Shown piece after piece: positions 54,250 through 64,000 of a DNA stretch of 64,000 nt. The stretch comes from Xenophilus sp. E41 (lineage in GTDB: Bacteria > Pseudomonadota > Gammaproteobacteria > Burkholderiales > Burkholderiaceae_C): assembly GCF_003671765.1 (NCBI RefSeq), contig NZ_QPIB01000011.1, positions 196,966 to 260,965 of the forward strand. Direction: 5' to 3'. The notes under the pieces were generated by a model. The model did no database searches. It was given only the letters and a program-made list of their open reading frames with translations, and was not told where the DNA came from. Each line of letters opens with the position of its first letter. Within the stretch, counting starts at the first letter, position 1. A program made the translations under genes and the position numbers.

Positions 54250-56658
54250 ATGTCCGAACAGAAGATCGCGTTCTACAACGGCCCTGCGGGCGGATGGGGC
54301 GCCCTGCGCAGCGTGACGAACGCGCTGCTCAAGCAGGACATCCCGGTCAAGGGCGCGAAGACATTGCTTTCGGCCAACCAGCCCGGCGGCTTCGATTGCC
54401 CCGGCTGTGCCTGGCCCGACCGCAACCACCACTCCAGCTTCGAGTTCTGCGAGAACGGTGCCAAGGCGGTGGCGGCCGAGGCCACGGCCCGGCGCGCGGG
54501 CCCCGAGCTGTTCGCCAGGCACACGGTGGCCGAGCTGATGCAGCAGAGCGACTTCTGGCTCGAGGACCAGGGCCGCCTGACGCACCCCATGGTCTACGAC
54601 GCGGCCACCGACCGCTACGTGCCCATCGACTGGGACGAGGCCTTCGCGCTCGTCGCGCGGCACCTCAACGCGCTGCCCGACCCGAACCAGGCGATCTTCT
54701 ACACCTCGGGGCGGGCGAGCAACGAGGCGGCGTTTCTCTACCAGCTCTTCGTGCGCGAGTACGGCACCAACAATTTCCCCGACTGCTCGAACATGTGCCA
54801 CGAGCCCAGCGGCTCGGCCATGAAGCCGCAGATCGGCGTGGGCAAGGGCACGGTGACGCTGCAGGACTTCGAGCTCGCCGACGCGATCTTCATCTTCGGC
54901 CAGAACCCGGGCACCAACCATCCGCGCATGCTGGGCGAGCTGCGTGCGGCCCACAAGCGCGGCGCGCGCATCGTGAGCTTCAATCCGCTGCGCGAGCGGG
55001 GGCTCGAGCGCTTCCAGGACCCGCAGAACAAGCTGGAGATGGCCACGCTGGGCGCGACGCCCATCAGCACGCACTACTTCCAGCTGCGCATCGGAGGCGA
55101 CCTGGCGGCCATCAAGGGCGTGATGAAGCACGTGCTCGAGCAGGAAGACGCGCGCGGCGGCGTGCTCGACCACGCCTTCATCGCCGAACACACCACGGGC
55201 TTCGAGGCGCTCGCCGCCGACCTGCGTGCCGAAGCGTGGCCGCTGCTCGAAGCCGAGTCGGGCCTGACCGAGGCGCAGATGCGCGCCGCGGGCGATGTCT
55301 ACATCGGCGCGAAGAGCGTCATCGTCTGCTGGGGCATGGGCATCACGCAGCACCGCGATTCGGTGGCGACCATCCAGCTGCTGGTCGACCTGCTGATGCT
55401 GCGCGGCAACCTGGGCCGCCCGGGCGCTGGCGCCTGCCCGGTGCGCGGCCACAGCAACGTGCAGGGCGACCGCACCATGGGCATCTGGGAGAAGCCGCCG
55501 GCCGCGCTGCTGGACCGGCTGCAGCAGGTCTTCGGCTTCGCGCCGCCGCGCGACCATGGCGTCGACACGGTGGAGGCGATCCGACTCATGCAGTCGGGCG
55601 GCGGCAAGGTCTTCTTCGCGCTGGGCGGCAACTTCGCCGCCGCCACGCCCGACACCTTCGCCACCTGGGACGCGCTGCGCCGCTGCGAGCTCACGGTGCA
55701 CGTGGCCACCAAGCTCAACCGCAGCCACCTCGTGCACGGCCGAGAGGCGCTGATCCTGCCCTGCCTGGGCCGCACCGAGATCGACATGCAGGCTGGCGGC
55801 CCGCAGGGCGTGACGGTCGAGGACTCGATGAGCATGGTGCACCTGTCGGCCGGCATCAATCCGCCCGCGTCGGAGCACCTGCTGAGCGAGCCCGCGATCG
55901 TCGCGCGGCTCGCAGCGGCAACGCTCGGCGACAACGAGCCCCCACGCTCCCCCGTTTCGTGCGGTCCGCTGCCCCCCGAGGGGGGCGCCTTTCGCCTCGG
56001 GGCGGCCCGGCGGCGAAACAGCCGCACGCCCTGGCTCTGGCTGGTGGAGGACTACGCGCGCATCCGCGACCTGATCGAGAAAGTCTTCGACGACTTCGCG
56101 GGCTTCAACGCCCGCGTGGCGGCGCCGGGCGGCTTTCGCCTGCGCAACACGGCCAGCGAGCGCGTGTGGGCCACCGCCTCGGGCAAGGCGGCCTTCGTGC
56201 CGCACGCGGTGCCGCGCGACACGCCCTCGCACCGCGCGCGCCAGCGGGTGCGCGACACGCTCGTCTTCACGCTGCTCACCACGCGTTCGCACGACCAGTA
56301 CAACACCACCATCTACGGCATGGACGACCGCTACCGCGGCGTCTTCGGCCAGCGCCGCGTGGTGTTCATCCACCCCGAGGACATCCGCGCGCTGGGCCTG
56401 CGGGACGGCGATTGGGTGGACCTGAAGACCGTGTGGGACGACGGCCAGCAACGTCGTGCCGACGGGTTCAAGCTGGTGGCCTACGACATACCGCGCGGCA
56501 ATTTGGCGGCCTACTACCCGGAGACCAACCCGCTGGTGCCGCTGTCGGCCACGGCGATCGTGGCGGGCACGCCGACCTCGAAGGCCATTCCGGTGGTGCT
56601 GGTGCCGCATGCGTCCGCTGCTGAGCAAGCGCCGGCGGCCGAGTCCGCCGCGGCCTGA
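54250..56658 (+). CDS. FdhF/YdeP-family molybdopterin oxidoreductase
   Basis: An 802-residue bis-MGD enzyme resembling YdeP and formate dehydrogenase H. N-terminal cysteines C50, C53 and C67 (FDCPGCAWPD...FEFC) are cluster-type. DCSNMCHEPSG (178-188) aligns with the E. coli FdhF segment DCURVCHGPSV, so Ser180 occupies the selenocysteine position. FGQNPGTNHPRML and the C-terminal RSHDQYNTTIYGMDDRY are molybdopterin-binding marks. Residues about 563-595 are a repeat-derived insert. It probably does not oxidise formate like FdhF; its substrate is unknown. A small winged-helix gene follows by 20 bases. Confidence 0.85.
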   Translation: MSEQKIAFYNGPAGGWGALRSVTNALLKQDIPVKGAKTLLSANQPGGFDCPGCAWPDRNHHSSFEFCENGAKAVAAEATARRAGPELFARHTVAELMQQSDFWLEDQGRLTHPMVYDAATDRYVPIDWDEAFALVARHLNALPDPNQAIFYTSGRASNEAAFLYQLFVREYGTNNFPDCSNMCHEPSGSAMKPQIGVGKGTVTLQDFELADAIFIFGQNPGTNHPRMLGELRAAHKRGARIVSFNPLRERGLERFQDPQNKLEMATLGATPISTHYFQLRIGGDLAAIKGVMKHVLEQEDARGGVLDHAFIAEHTTGFEALAADLRAEAWPLLEAESGLTEAQMRAAGDVYIGAKSVIVCWGMGITQHRDSVATIQLLVDLLMLRGNLGRPGAGACPVRGHSNVQGDRTMGIWEKPPAALLDRLQQVFGFAPPRDHGVDTVEAIRLMQSGGGKVFFALGGNFAAATPDTFATWDALRRCELTVHVATKLNRSHLVHGREALILPCLGRTEIDMQAGGPQGVTVEDSMSMVHLSAGINPPASEHLLSEPAIVARLAAATLGDNEPPRSPVSCGPLPPEGGAFRLGAARRRNSRTPWLWLVEDYARIRDLIEKVFDDFAGFNARVAAPGGFRLRNTASERVWATASGKAAFVPHAVPRDTPSHRARQRVRDTLVFTLLTTRSHDQYNTTIYGMDDRYRGVFGQRRVVFIHPEDIRALGLRDGDWVDLKTVWDDGQQRRADGFKLVAYDIPRGNLAAYYPETNPLVPLSATAIVAGTPTSKAIPVVLVPHASAAEQAPAAESAAA
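55938..56030. repeat. Interspersed GC-rich repeat inside the molybdoenzyme gene
   Basis: A palindromic stretch with ctgccccccgaggggggcgc and gcctcggggcggccc, flanked by gtttcgtgcgg and ggcggcgaaac. It encodes a basic, proline- and arginine-rich segment (residues about 563-595) unlike the surrounding enzyme. It is probably an in-frame insertion of a mobile repeat at a surface loop. Confidence 0.5.
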
Positions 56659-56678
56659 AGGGCGCGCTCGCCGTCGCG

Positions 56679-56927
56679 ATGGACGAGCTCAGCGCCGCGA
56701 TCCTGCAGGCCCTGGCGGAAGCGCCCGGGCCGGACGGCATGTCGCTGCCGCGCCTGGGCAAGCGCCTGGGGCAGGGCGCGAGCGTGCTGCTCCGGCACCT
56801 GGCGCTGATGGGCGACGCATCGGTCGGCGGCGTGGCCGGCCCCGGCTGGGTGCGCGTGGTGCGCGAAGACGATCGCTGGGTCGTGCACCTGACCGACGCC
56901 GGCCGTCAGGCGGCGCGGGCGGTCTGA
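56679..56927 (+). CDS. Small winged-helix protein
   Basis: An 82-residue protein with one winged helix-turn-helix: LSAAILQALAEAPGPDGMSL, PRLGKRLGQGASVLLRHLAL, then a wing (VRVVREDDRWVVHLTDAGRQ). It begins 20 bases after the molybdoenzyme stop, so it is probably co-transcribed and may regulate that gene. No closer family recognised. Confidence 0.7.
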   Translation: MDELSAAILQALAEAPGPDGMSLPRLGKRLGQGASVLLRHLALMGDASVGGVAGPGWVRVVREDDRWVVHLTDAGRQAARAV

Positions 56928-57002
56928 GGCCTTCGCGCCACTCGCCCGGCGGCCTGGGCGGATCCAGGCTAAAAATGCCTCCAGTGTCCGCCAGACCTGC
57001 GC

Positions 57003-57030
57003 CAGCAGCTATCGATTTCGTAGCAAACGG
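57003..57030. repeat. Comamonadaceae-type short interspersed repeat (copy d)
   Basis: agcagctatcgatttcgtag followed by caaac lies in the 200-base gap between the winged-helix gene and the acyl-CoA dehydrogenase. The gctat...tagc palindrome matches the other copies. Confidence 0.55.
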
Positions 57031-57129
57031 CGCTTCTTTCCGACAGCCGCTGTCTGCGTCGGCCGTCCGCCCGTAATCGGCGCACACCCGAACATGCGAT
57101 CGGGCGCCGTCGCGCCCGGGAGATTTCGA

Positions 57130-59403
57130 ATGACCCTCGCGTCCCGGATCGGCCATCGCGCCATGAAGCCCTTCGCCAAGGCCCTGCCGCCCCTGGGCGA
57201 GACCGAGCGCGCGGCGCTGGAGGCCGGCACCGTCGGCTTCGAAGGCCAGCTCTTCGCCGGGCGGCCCGACTTCGACGCGCTCGTGCGCATGGGACCCAAC
57301 CGGCTCACGCCCGCGGAGCAGTCCTTCCTCGACCACGAGGTGCGGCAGCTGTGCCGCATGCTCGACGACCACGCCATCGACGAGGCGCAGGACCTGCCGG
57401 CCGAGGTCTGGCAGTTCCTGCGCGAGAAGCGCTTCTTCGGGATGATCATCCCGCAGGCCTTCGGCGGCCTGGGCTTCAGCCACCACGCGCATGCCACGGT
57501 GGTGGCGCGCATCGCCACCGTCAACGTGGCCACCGCGGTGACGGTCATGGTGCCCAACTCGCTCGGCCCGGCCGAGCTGCTGCTGCGCTACGGCACCGAG
57601 GCCCAGCAGCAGCACTATTTGCCGCGCCTGGCCGACGGGCGCGAGTTGCCGTGCTTCGGGCTCACCTCGCCCTACGCGGGCTCCGATGCGGCGGCGATCC
57701 CGGACCGCGGCGTCCTGGTGGAGCGTGAGTTCGAGGGCCGCATGACGCGCGGCTTCCTGGTCGACTTCGACAAGCGCTACATCACGCTCGCGCCGGTCGC
57801 CACCGTGGTGGGCCTGGCCTTCCATGCGCACGACCCGTCGCAGGCCGAATGGGCGCGCGACCTGGGCATCACCTGCGCGCTGATCCCCGTGCCGCAGGCC
57901 GGCATGGAGATCGGCCGGCGCCACCGGCCGATGGACTCGGCCTTCATGAACGGCCCGATCCGTGGTGAGCAGGTGTTCGTGCCCATGGACTGGGTCATCG
58001 GCGGCGAGGCGCAGGTGGGCCAGGGCTGGCGCATGCTGATGGAATGCCTGGCGGCGGGCCGCGCGATCTCGCTGCCGGCCCTGGGCTCGGCGATGCAGCA
58101 GACCGCGCTCTTCGTGGCCAACGGCTACGGGCAGGTGCGCGAGCAGTTCGGCCTGCCGATCGGCCGCTTCGACGCGGTGGCCGGTCTGGTGGCCGGCATG
58201 GCGGCCGAGCTCTACGCCACCGATGCGGCGCGGCGCTACACGGCGGCCGCGCTCGATGCGGGCGAGCGGCCGTCGGTGGCCAGCGCCATCCTCAAGGTGC
58301 AGCTCACCGAGGCCGGCCGCCGCGCCGTCAACCACGGCATGGACATCCTGGGCGGCAAGGGCATCATCGCCGGGCCGTCGAACCTGCTGGGCATCGCCTA
58401 CCGGCAGGCGCCCATCGCGATCACCGTGGAAGGCGCCAACCTGCTGACGCGGGCGCTGATCGTGTTCGGCCAGGGGGCCGTGCGCTGCCACCCGCACGTG
58501 CAGGCCGAGATGGCGGCCGTGCAGGCCCGCGACGAGGAAGCGCTGGGCCGTGCGCTGCTGGCGCACGGGCGACACGTGCTGCGCAACTTCTTCGCCGGCC
58601 TGTTCGGCGTCGGCGTGCGCGGCAACCCGCCCGAGGCGCTCGCGCGCGAGGCGCGCCTGATCGCGCGCATGAGCGCCAAGTACGCCTTCACCGCCGACCT
58701 GGCCATGGGGCTGCTGGGCGGCAAGCTCAAGCGCATGGAGCTGCTGTCGGCGCGCCTGGGCGACGTGCTGGCCCACCTGTACCTGGCCAGCGCCTGCGTG
58801 TGGCGCTTCCAGGTGATGGACCAGGCCTCGCCCACGATGCTGCCCGTGGCCCGTGCCGCCATCCGCCTGCAGCTCGACGCGGCGGCGGGCATCCTGCGCG
58901 AGCTGTACGCCAACCTGCCCACGCCCGGCCGGCGCGCCCTGGGCGCTCTGGTCATGGCCGGCACCGGCCGCCTGGCGCCGATGCGCGACGTGCCGCTGCT
59001 GCAGCTGGCCGAGCAACTGCGCACCGAGCCGGCCCTGGTCGCGGCCCTGGTGCCCGACCTGGCCCGTCCCGCCGCCGGCGGCCTGCGCGACCTGATGGAA
59101 GCGCTTGAATTGGCGCAGCGCCTGGGCCCGGAAACGGCGACGCTCAACCGCGCCCTGCGCCGCACCCGTTCGCTGGACGAGGCCGCCCGCTTGGCCCGCG
59201 ACCCGGCGCTGGCGCGTGCCTACCTGGAAGCGGCCGACCGCGTGATCCAGGTCGACGACGTGCCCGGCCCGGCCAGCCGCCGCCAGTCGCAGCCGGCCAA
59301 CGAGGCGCCGGCCGGCTTCACTTTGGAGCGAGCGAGCGCAGGGCCTGCGCCGTCGGCGCATCCGCCGGAAAGAAGGACTCCACGGCCAGTTCCTGCAAGG
59401 TGA
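57130..59403 (+). CDS. Acyl-CoA dehydrogenase, FadE type
   Basis: A 757-residue dehydrogenase of the large FadE family. The flavin core (about 90-470) has EKRFFGMIIPQAFGGLGFS, GLTSPYAGSDAAAIPD and AVNHGMDILGGKGIIAGPSN. The C-terminal DUF1974-type region follows (KYAFTADLAMGLLGGKLKRMELLSARLGD). It carries out the first step of fatty-acid beta-oxidation. The last 30 residues are a proline- and arginine-rich tail that overlaps the 3' end of the convergent XRE gene by 86 bases, suggesting loss of an earlier stop. Confidence 0.9.
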   Translation: MTLASRIGHRAMKPFAKALPPLGETERAALEAGTVGFEGQLFAGRPDFDALVRMGPNRLTPAEQSFLDHEVRQLCRMLDDHAIDEAQDLPAEVWQFLREKRFFGMIIPQAFGGLGFSHHAHATVVARIATVNVATAVTVMVPNSLGPAELLLRYGTEAQQQHYLPRLADGRELPCFGLTSPYAGSDAAAIPDRGVLVEREFEGRMTRGFLVDFDKRYITLAPVATVVGLAFHAHDPSQAEWARDLGITCALIPVPQAGMEIGRRHRPMDSAFMNGPIRGEQVFVPMDWVIGGEAQVGQGWRMLMECLAAGRAISLPALGSAMQQTALFVANGYGQVREQFGLPIGRFDAVAGLVAGMAAELYATDAARRYTAAALDAGERPSVASAILKVQLTEAGRRAVNHGMDILGGKGIIAGPSNLLGIAYRQAPIAITVEGANLLTRALIVFGQGAVRCHPHVQAEMAAVQARDEEALGRALLAHGRHVLRNFFAGLFGVGVRGNPPEALAREARLIARMSAKYAFTADLAMGLLGGKLKRMELLSARLGDVLAHLYLASACVWRFQVMDQASPTMLPVARAAIRLQLDAAAGILRELYANLPTPGRRALGALVMAGTGRLAPMRDVPLLQLAEQLRTEPALVAALVPDLARPAAGGLRDLMEALELAQRLGPETATLNRALRRTRSLDEAARLARDPALARAYLEAADRVIQVDDVPGPASRRQSQPANEAPAGFTLERASAGPAPSAHPPERRTPRPVPAR

Positions 59404-60145
59404 CGTCGACCGGCGTGCCGAAGATGGTGGTGGTGCTGATGAAGCTCAGCAGGCCGGCGTCGGTGCGCAGCCGGAAGGGCACCACCACGCTCGAGAGTTC
59501 GCCGCCGCCTGCCGCGGCCTCGGTGCCGGGGTCGGCCACCGGGTAGGCGGCCAGCTCGTCGTGCAGGGCCTGCAGTTGCGCGTCGCCCGTGGCGGCGACC
59601 TGCTGCTGCAGCCGCTCCAGCAGGTGCGAACGCCACTGCGCCAGGTTGGCGATGCGCGGCGCCAGGCCCTCGGGGTGCAGGCTCAGGCGCAGCACGTTGA
59701 TCGGGCCTTCGAGCAGCTGCGGCGCTGCGCCCGCCATCAGCAGTGGCACCAGCGCGTTGTGCGCCACCAGCTGCCAATGGCGGTCGACGGCGAGGGCCGG
59801 GTAGGGCTCGTGGCCCTTGAGCACCAGCTGCACGGCCTCGCGCGCCGCCGCCATCGAGGGGTCGTCCAGCGAGCGCTGCCGGTACATCGGCGCGTAGCCG
59901 GCCGCCACCAGCAGCGCATTGCGTTCGCGCAGCGGCACGGCCAGGCGCTCGGCCAGGCGCAGCACCATCTCGCGGCTAGGGGCGGCGCGGCCGGTTTCCA
60001 CATAGCTCAGGTGGCGGGTGGAGATCTCGGCTTCCTGCGCCAAGTCGAGCTGGCTCATGCGGCGGTGCTGGCGCCAGTGGCGCAGGTGCAGGCCGAAGGG
60101 GTCGCGGGCGCCGGGGCGGCCGGCGTGGGCATGGGCGGTCGTCAT
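59318..60145 (-). CDS. XRE-family regulator with MmyB-type ligand domain
   Basis: A 275-residue protein. The N-terminal Cro/C1 helix-turn-helix spans about 18-75 (RHWRQHRRMSQLDLAQEAEI; STRHLSYVETGRAAPSREMV). The MmyB-like ligand-binding domain follows (PALAVDRHWQLVAHNALVPLL; NVLRLSLHPEGLAPRIANLA). The start at 60145 gives the compact family form. It is divergent from the small membrane protein gene, its likely target. Confidence 0.87.
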   Translation of the reverse strand: MTTAHAHAGRPGARDPFGLHLRHWRQHRRMSQLDLAQEAEISTRHLSYVETGRAAPSREMVLRLAERLAVPLRERNALLVAAGYAPMYRQRSLDDPSMAAAREAVQLVLKGHEPYPALAVDRHWQLVAHNALVPLLMAGAAPQLLEGPINVLRLSLHPEGLAPRIANLAQWRSHLLERLQQQVAATGDAQLQALHDELAAYPVADPGTEAAAGGGELSSVVVPFRLRTDAGLLSFISTTTIFGTPVDVTLQELAVESFFPADAPTAQALRSLAPK

Positions 60146-60284
60146 GCGGCGGATTCTGGCGCGGCCCGCCGCCGCGCGGCCATGACCTGCGAGGTCATCG
60201 ACCGTGGATGGGCCGGGCGGAATCATTGCGTCCAACGCCGAGGGAGTCGCCCGAGGCGGAGCCACCCAACGCAAGGAGCCAGCC

Positions 60285-60704
60285 ATGTCCTCGATCTTCG
60301 CTTCGCCTCGTTTCCTGTCCCGCGTGATGTGGGCCGACGCTGCGTCCTGCGCCGCCACCGGCGCGCTGCAGGTCGGCCTCACCGATGCGCTGGCGCGCCT
60401 GACCGGGCTGCCGGCCGGGCTGCTGCTGGGCACGGGCGTGTTCCTGCTCGGCTACGGCGCGCTGGCCGCCGCCATGGCGATGCGCGCGACGCCGCCCCGC
60501 ACGCTGATCGGCCTGGTCGTGGTCGGCAACTTCGGCTGGGCCGCGGCCTGCGCCGCGCTGCTGGCGAGCGGCGTCTTCCCCGTCACCCCGCTGGGCATGG
60601 CCTGGGTCATCGCGCAGGCCGCCACGGTGGTGCTGCTGGCCGAGGCGCAGTGGATGGGCCTGCGCGCCACGCGGGCCGGCCGCGCCCGCGCCGCGCTCGC
60701 CTGA
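60285..60704 (+). CDS. Small four-helix membrane protein (hypothetical)
   Basis: A 139-residue protein with about four hydrophobic helices (about 22-40, 45-66, 76-98 and 104-125). A ribosome site aaggag precedes the ATG. It is divergent from the XRE regulator by about 140 bases, a common arrangement for a regulator and its target. Function unknown. Confidence 0.7.
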   Translation: MSSIFASPRFLSRVMWADAASCAATGALQVGLTDALARLTGLPAGLLLGTGVFLLGYGALAAAMAMRATPPRTLIGLVVVGNFGWAAACAALLASGVFPVTPLGMAWVIAQAATVVLLAEAQWMGLRATRAGRARAALA

Positions 60705-60747
60705 GACACAAGGAAAAGGGGCTGCAGCGCCCGCGGGGCGGGCGCGA

Positions 60748-60775
60748 GCAGCTATCAAATCAGGAGCAATGCCAA
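60748..60775. repeat. Comamonadaceae-type short interspersed repeat (copy e)
   Basis: agcagctatcaaatcaggag followed by caatgcc lies upstream of acnA. It is the reverse-complement relative of the copy at 7131-7155. Confidence 0.55.
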
Positions 60776-60872
60776 GCCGCCACGCCCCGAATGGACGGGG
60801 GCTTGGCCGACCACGCCGGTCACTGAAGCCTGCTATCTTTGTGGAGAACCACGAACCACAAGGAGTGCCCCC

Positions 60873-63737
<2,865 letters not shown>

Positions 63738-63759
63738 GGGTGCCGCCTGTACGATGAGG

Positions 63760-63786
63760 AGCCCGCCTTGGCGGGCTTTTTCTTTT
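63760..63786 (+). terminator. Rho-independent terminator after acnA
   Basis: AGCCCGC (63760-63766), short loop, GCGGGCT (63771-63777), followed by TTTTTCTTTTT. It lies 23 bases after the acnA stop codon. Confidence 0.88.
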
Positions 63787-64000
63787 TGGCGGGAAGGTCT
63801 GTGAAGCGGGGGGAGCCGACCTTCGAGCCATGGGCGCGACCGGCCGCCGTCGGCCGAGGCTGTGTGGAAACGTCGGCGATGCATCCAGTATGCCGAAGCA
63901 TCGCGGCTGCAGAGCTCTGACGGCGTGTCAAGCGTTCCGACGGTCTTGTTTCGTGTGTGTGAGGGTTTTGCAGGCATTCGATGCGCTGCACAAGAGCTGA
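63787..64000. other. Right edge of window, no gene seen
   Basis: About 215 bases after the acnA terminator. Open frames here lack recognisable features or ribosome sites. No RNA gene or repeat is evident. Confidence 0.5.

Noticed and set aside
54250..56658. Selenocysteine-containing formate dehydrogenase
   Set aside because: The frame has no internal TGA and the Sec position reads Ser.

Overview
The window is GC-rich bacterial chromosome (roughly two-thirds G+C by eye in most genes). Gene content and small interspersed repeats point to the Burkholderiales, most likely Comamonadaceae close to Variovorax. This is inferred from reading alone; no database search was run. The one clear compositional break is an AT-richer block at about 2.98-6.15 kb.

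Layout. (1) 0.2-2.8 kb: selB and selC (tRNA-Sec), separated by repeat-rich DNA. (2) 2.8-6.9 kb: a probable defence island beside selC. It holds an Mrr-like nuclease, two overlapping reverse transcriptase genes that look like a DRT type 3 pair (drt3a, drt3b), and a structured stretch with a CACACACA tract that may be the system's non-coding RNA. (3) 7.4-13 kb: a DUF2383 protein, then an operon for a polar amino acid ABC transporter, a class IV aminotransferase-like protein without the usual catalytic lysine, and a GntR regulator. (4) 13-15.5 kb: an AI-2E/PerM-type membrane protein fused to a B12-binding-like fold and a GAF domain. (5) 15.6-30.8 kb: an oxidative L-arabinose locus. It has a sugar 1-dehydrogenase, lactonase, aldose epimerase, L-arabonate dehydratase and 2-keto-3-deoxyarabonate dehydratase, two complete CUT2 sugar ABC transporters (ChvE-GguAB nested within YtfQRT-YjfF), and a GbpR-like LysR regulator. 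The last pathway enzyme, 2-oxoglutarate semialdehyde dehydrogenase, is not in the window. (6) 30.8-33.5 kb: TlpA-like thioredoxin, transglutaminase-like protein and Coq4-like protein. (7) 33.8-39.2 kb: a four-gene run ending in selD (acyl-CoA dehydrogenase-like flavoprotein, PhnD-like protein without a signal peptide, TusA-like/ferritin-like fusion, SelD), convergent with mnmH, the tRNA 2-selenouridine synthase. (8) 39.2-51.2 kb: housekeeping and hypothetical genes including metG, an NAD-type isocitrate dehydrogenase, a YceH-like protein, a serine hydrolase, a patatin and apbC. (9) 51.2-57 kb: a TonB-dependent receptor and nikR with a perfect NikR-type operator between them, then a YdeP/FdhF-type molybdoenzyme. 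(10) 57-63.7 kb: a large FadE-type acyl-CoA dehydrogenase, an XRE regulator, a small membrane protein and acnA.

How the parts fit. Selenium use is spread over the window: SelB and tRNA-Sec for selenocysteine, SelD for selenophosphate, MnmH for selenouridine in tRNA. No selenocysteine-containing gene was seen. The arabinose genes form a near-complete route from uptake to 2-oxoglutarate semialdehyde. Several coding sequences (selB twice, the TusA/ferritin fusion, the molybdoenzyme, metG) carry short in-frame segments that match small interspersed repeats, so repeat spread has shaped proteins here.
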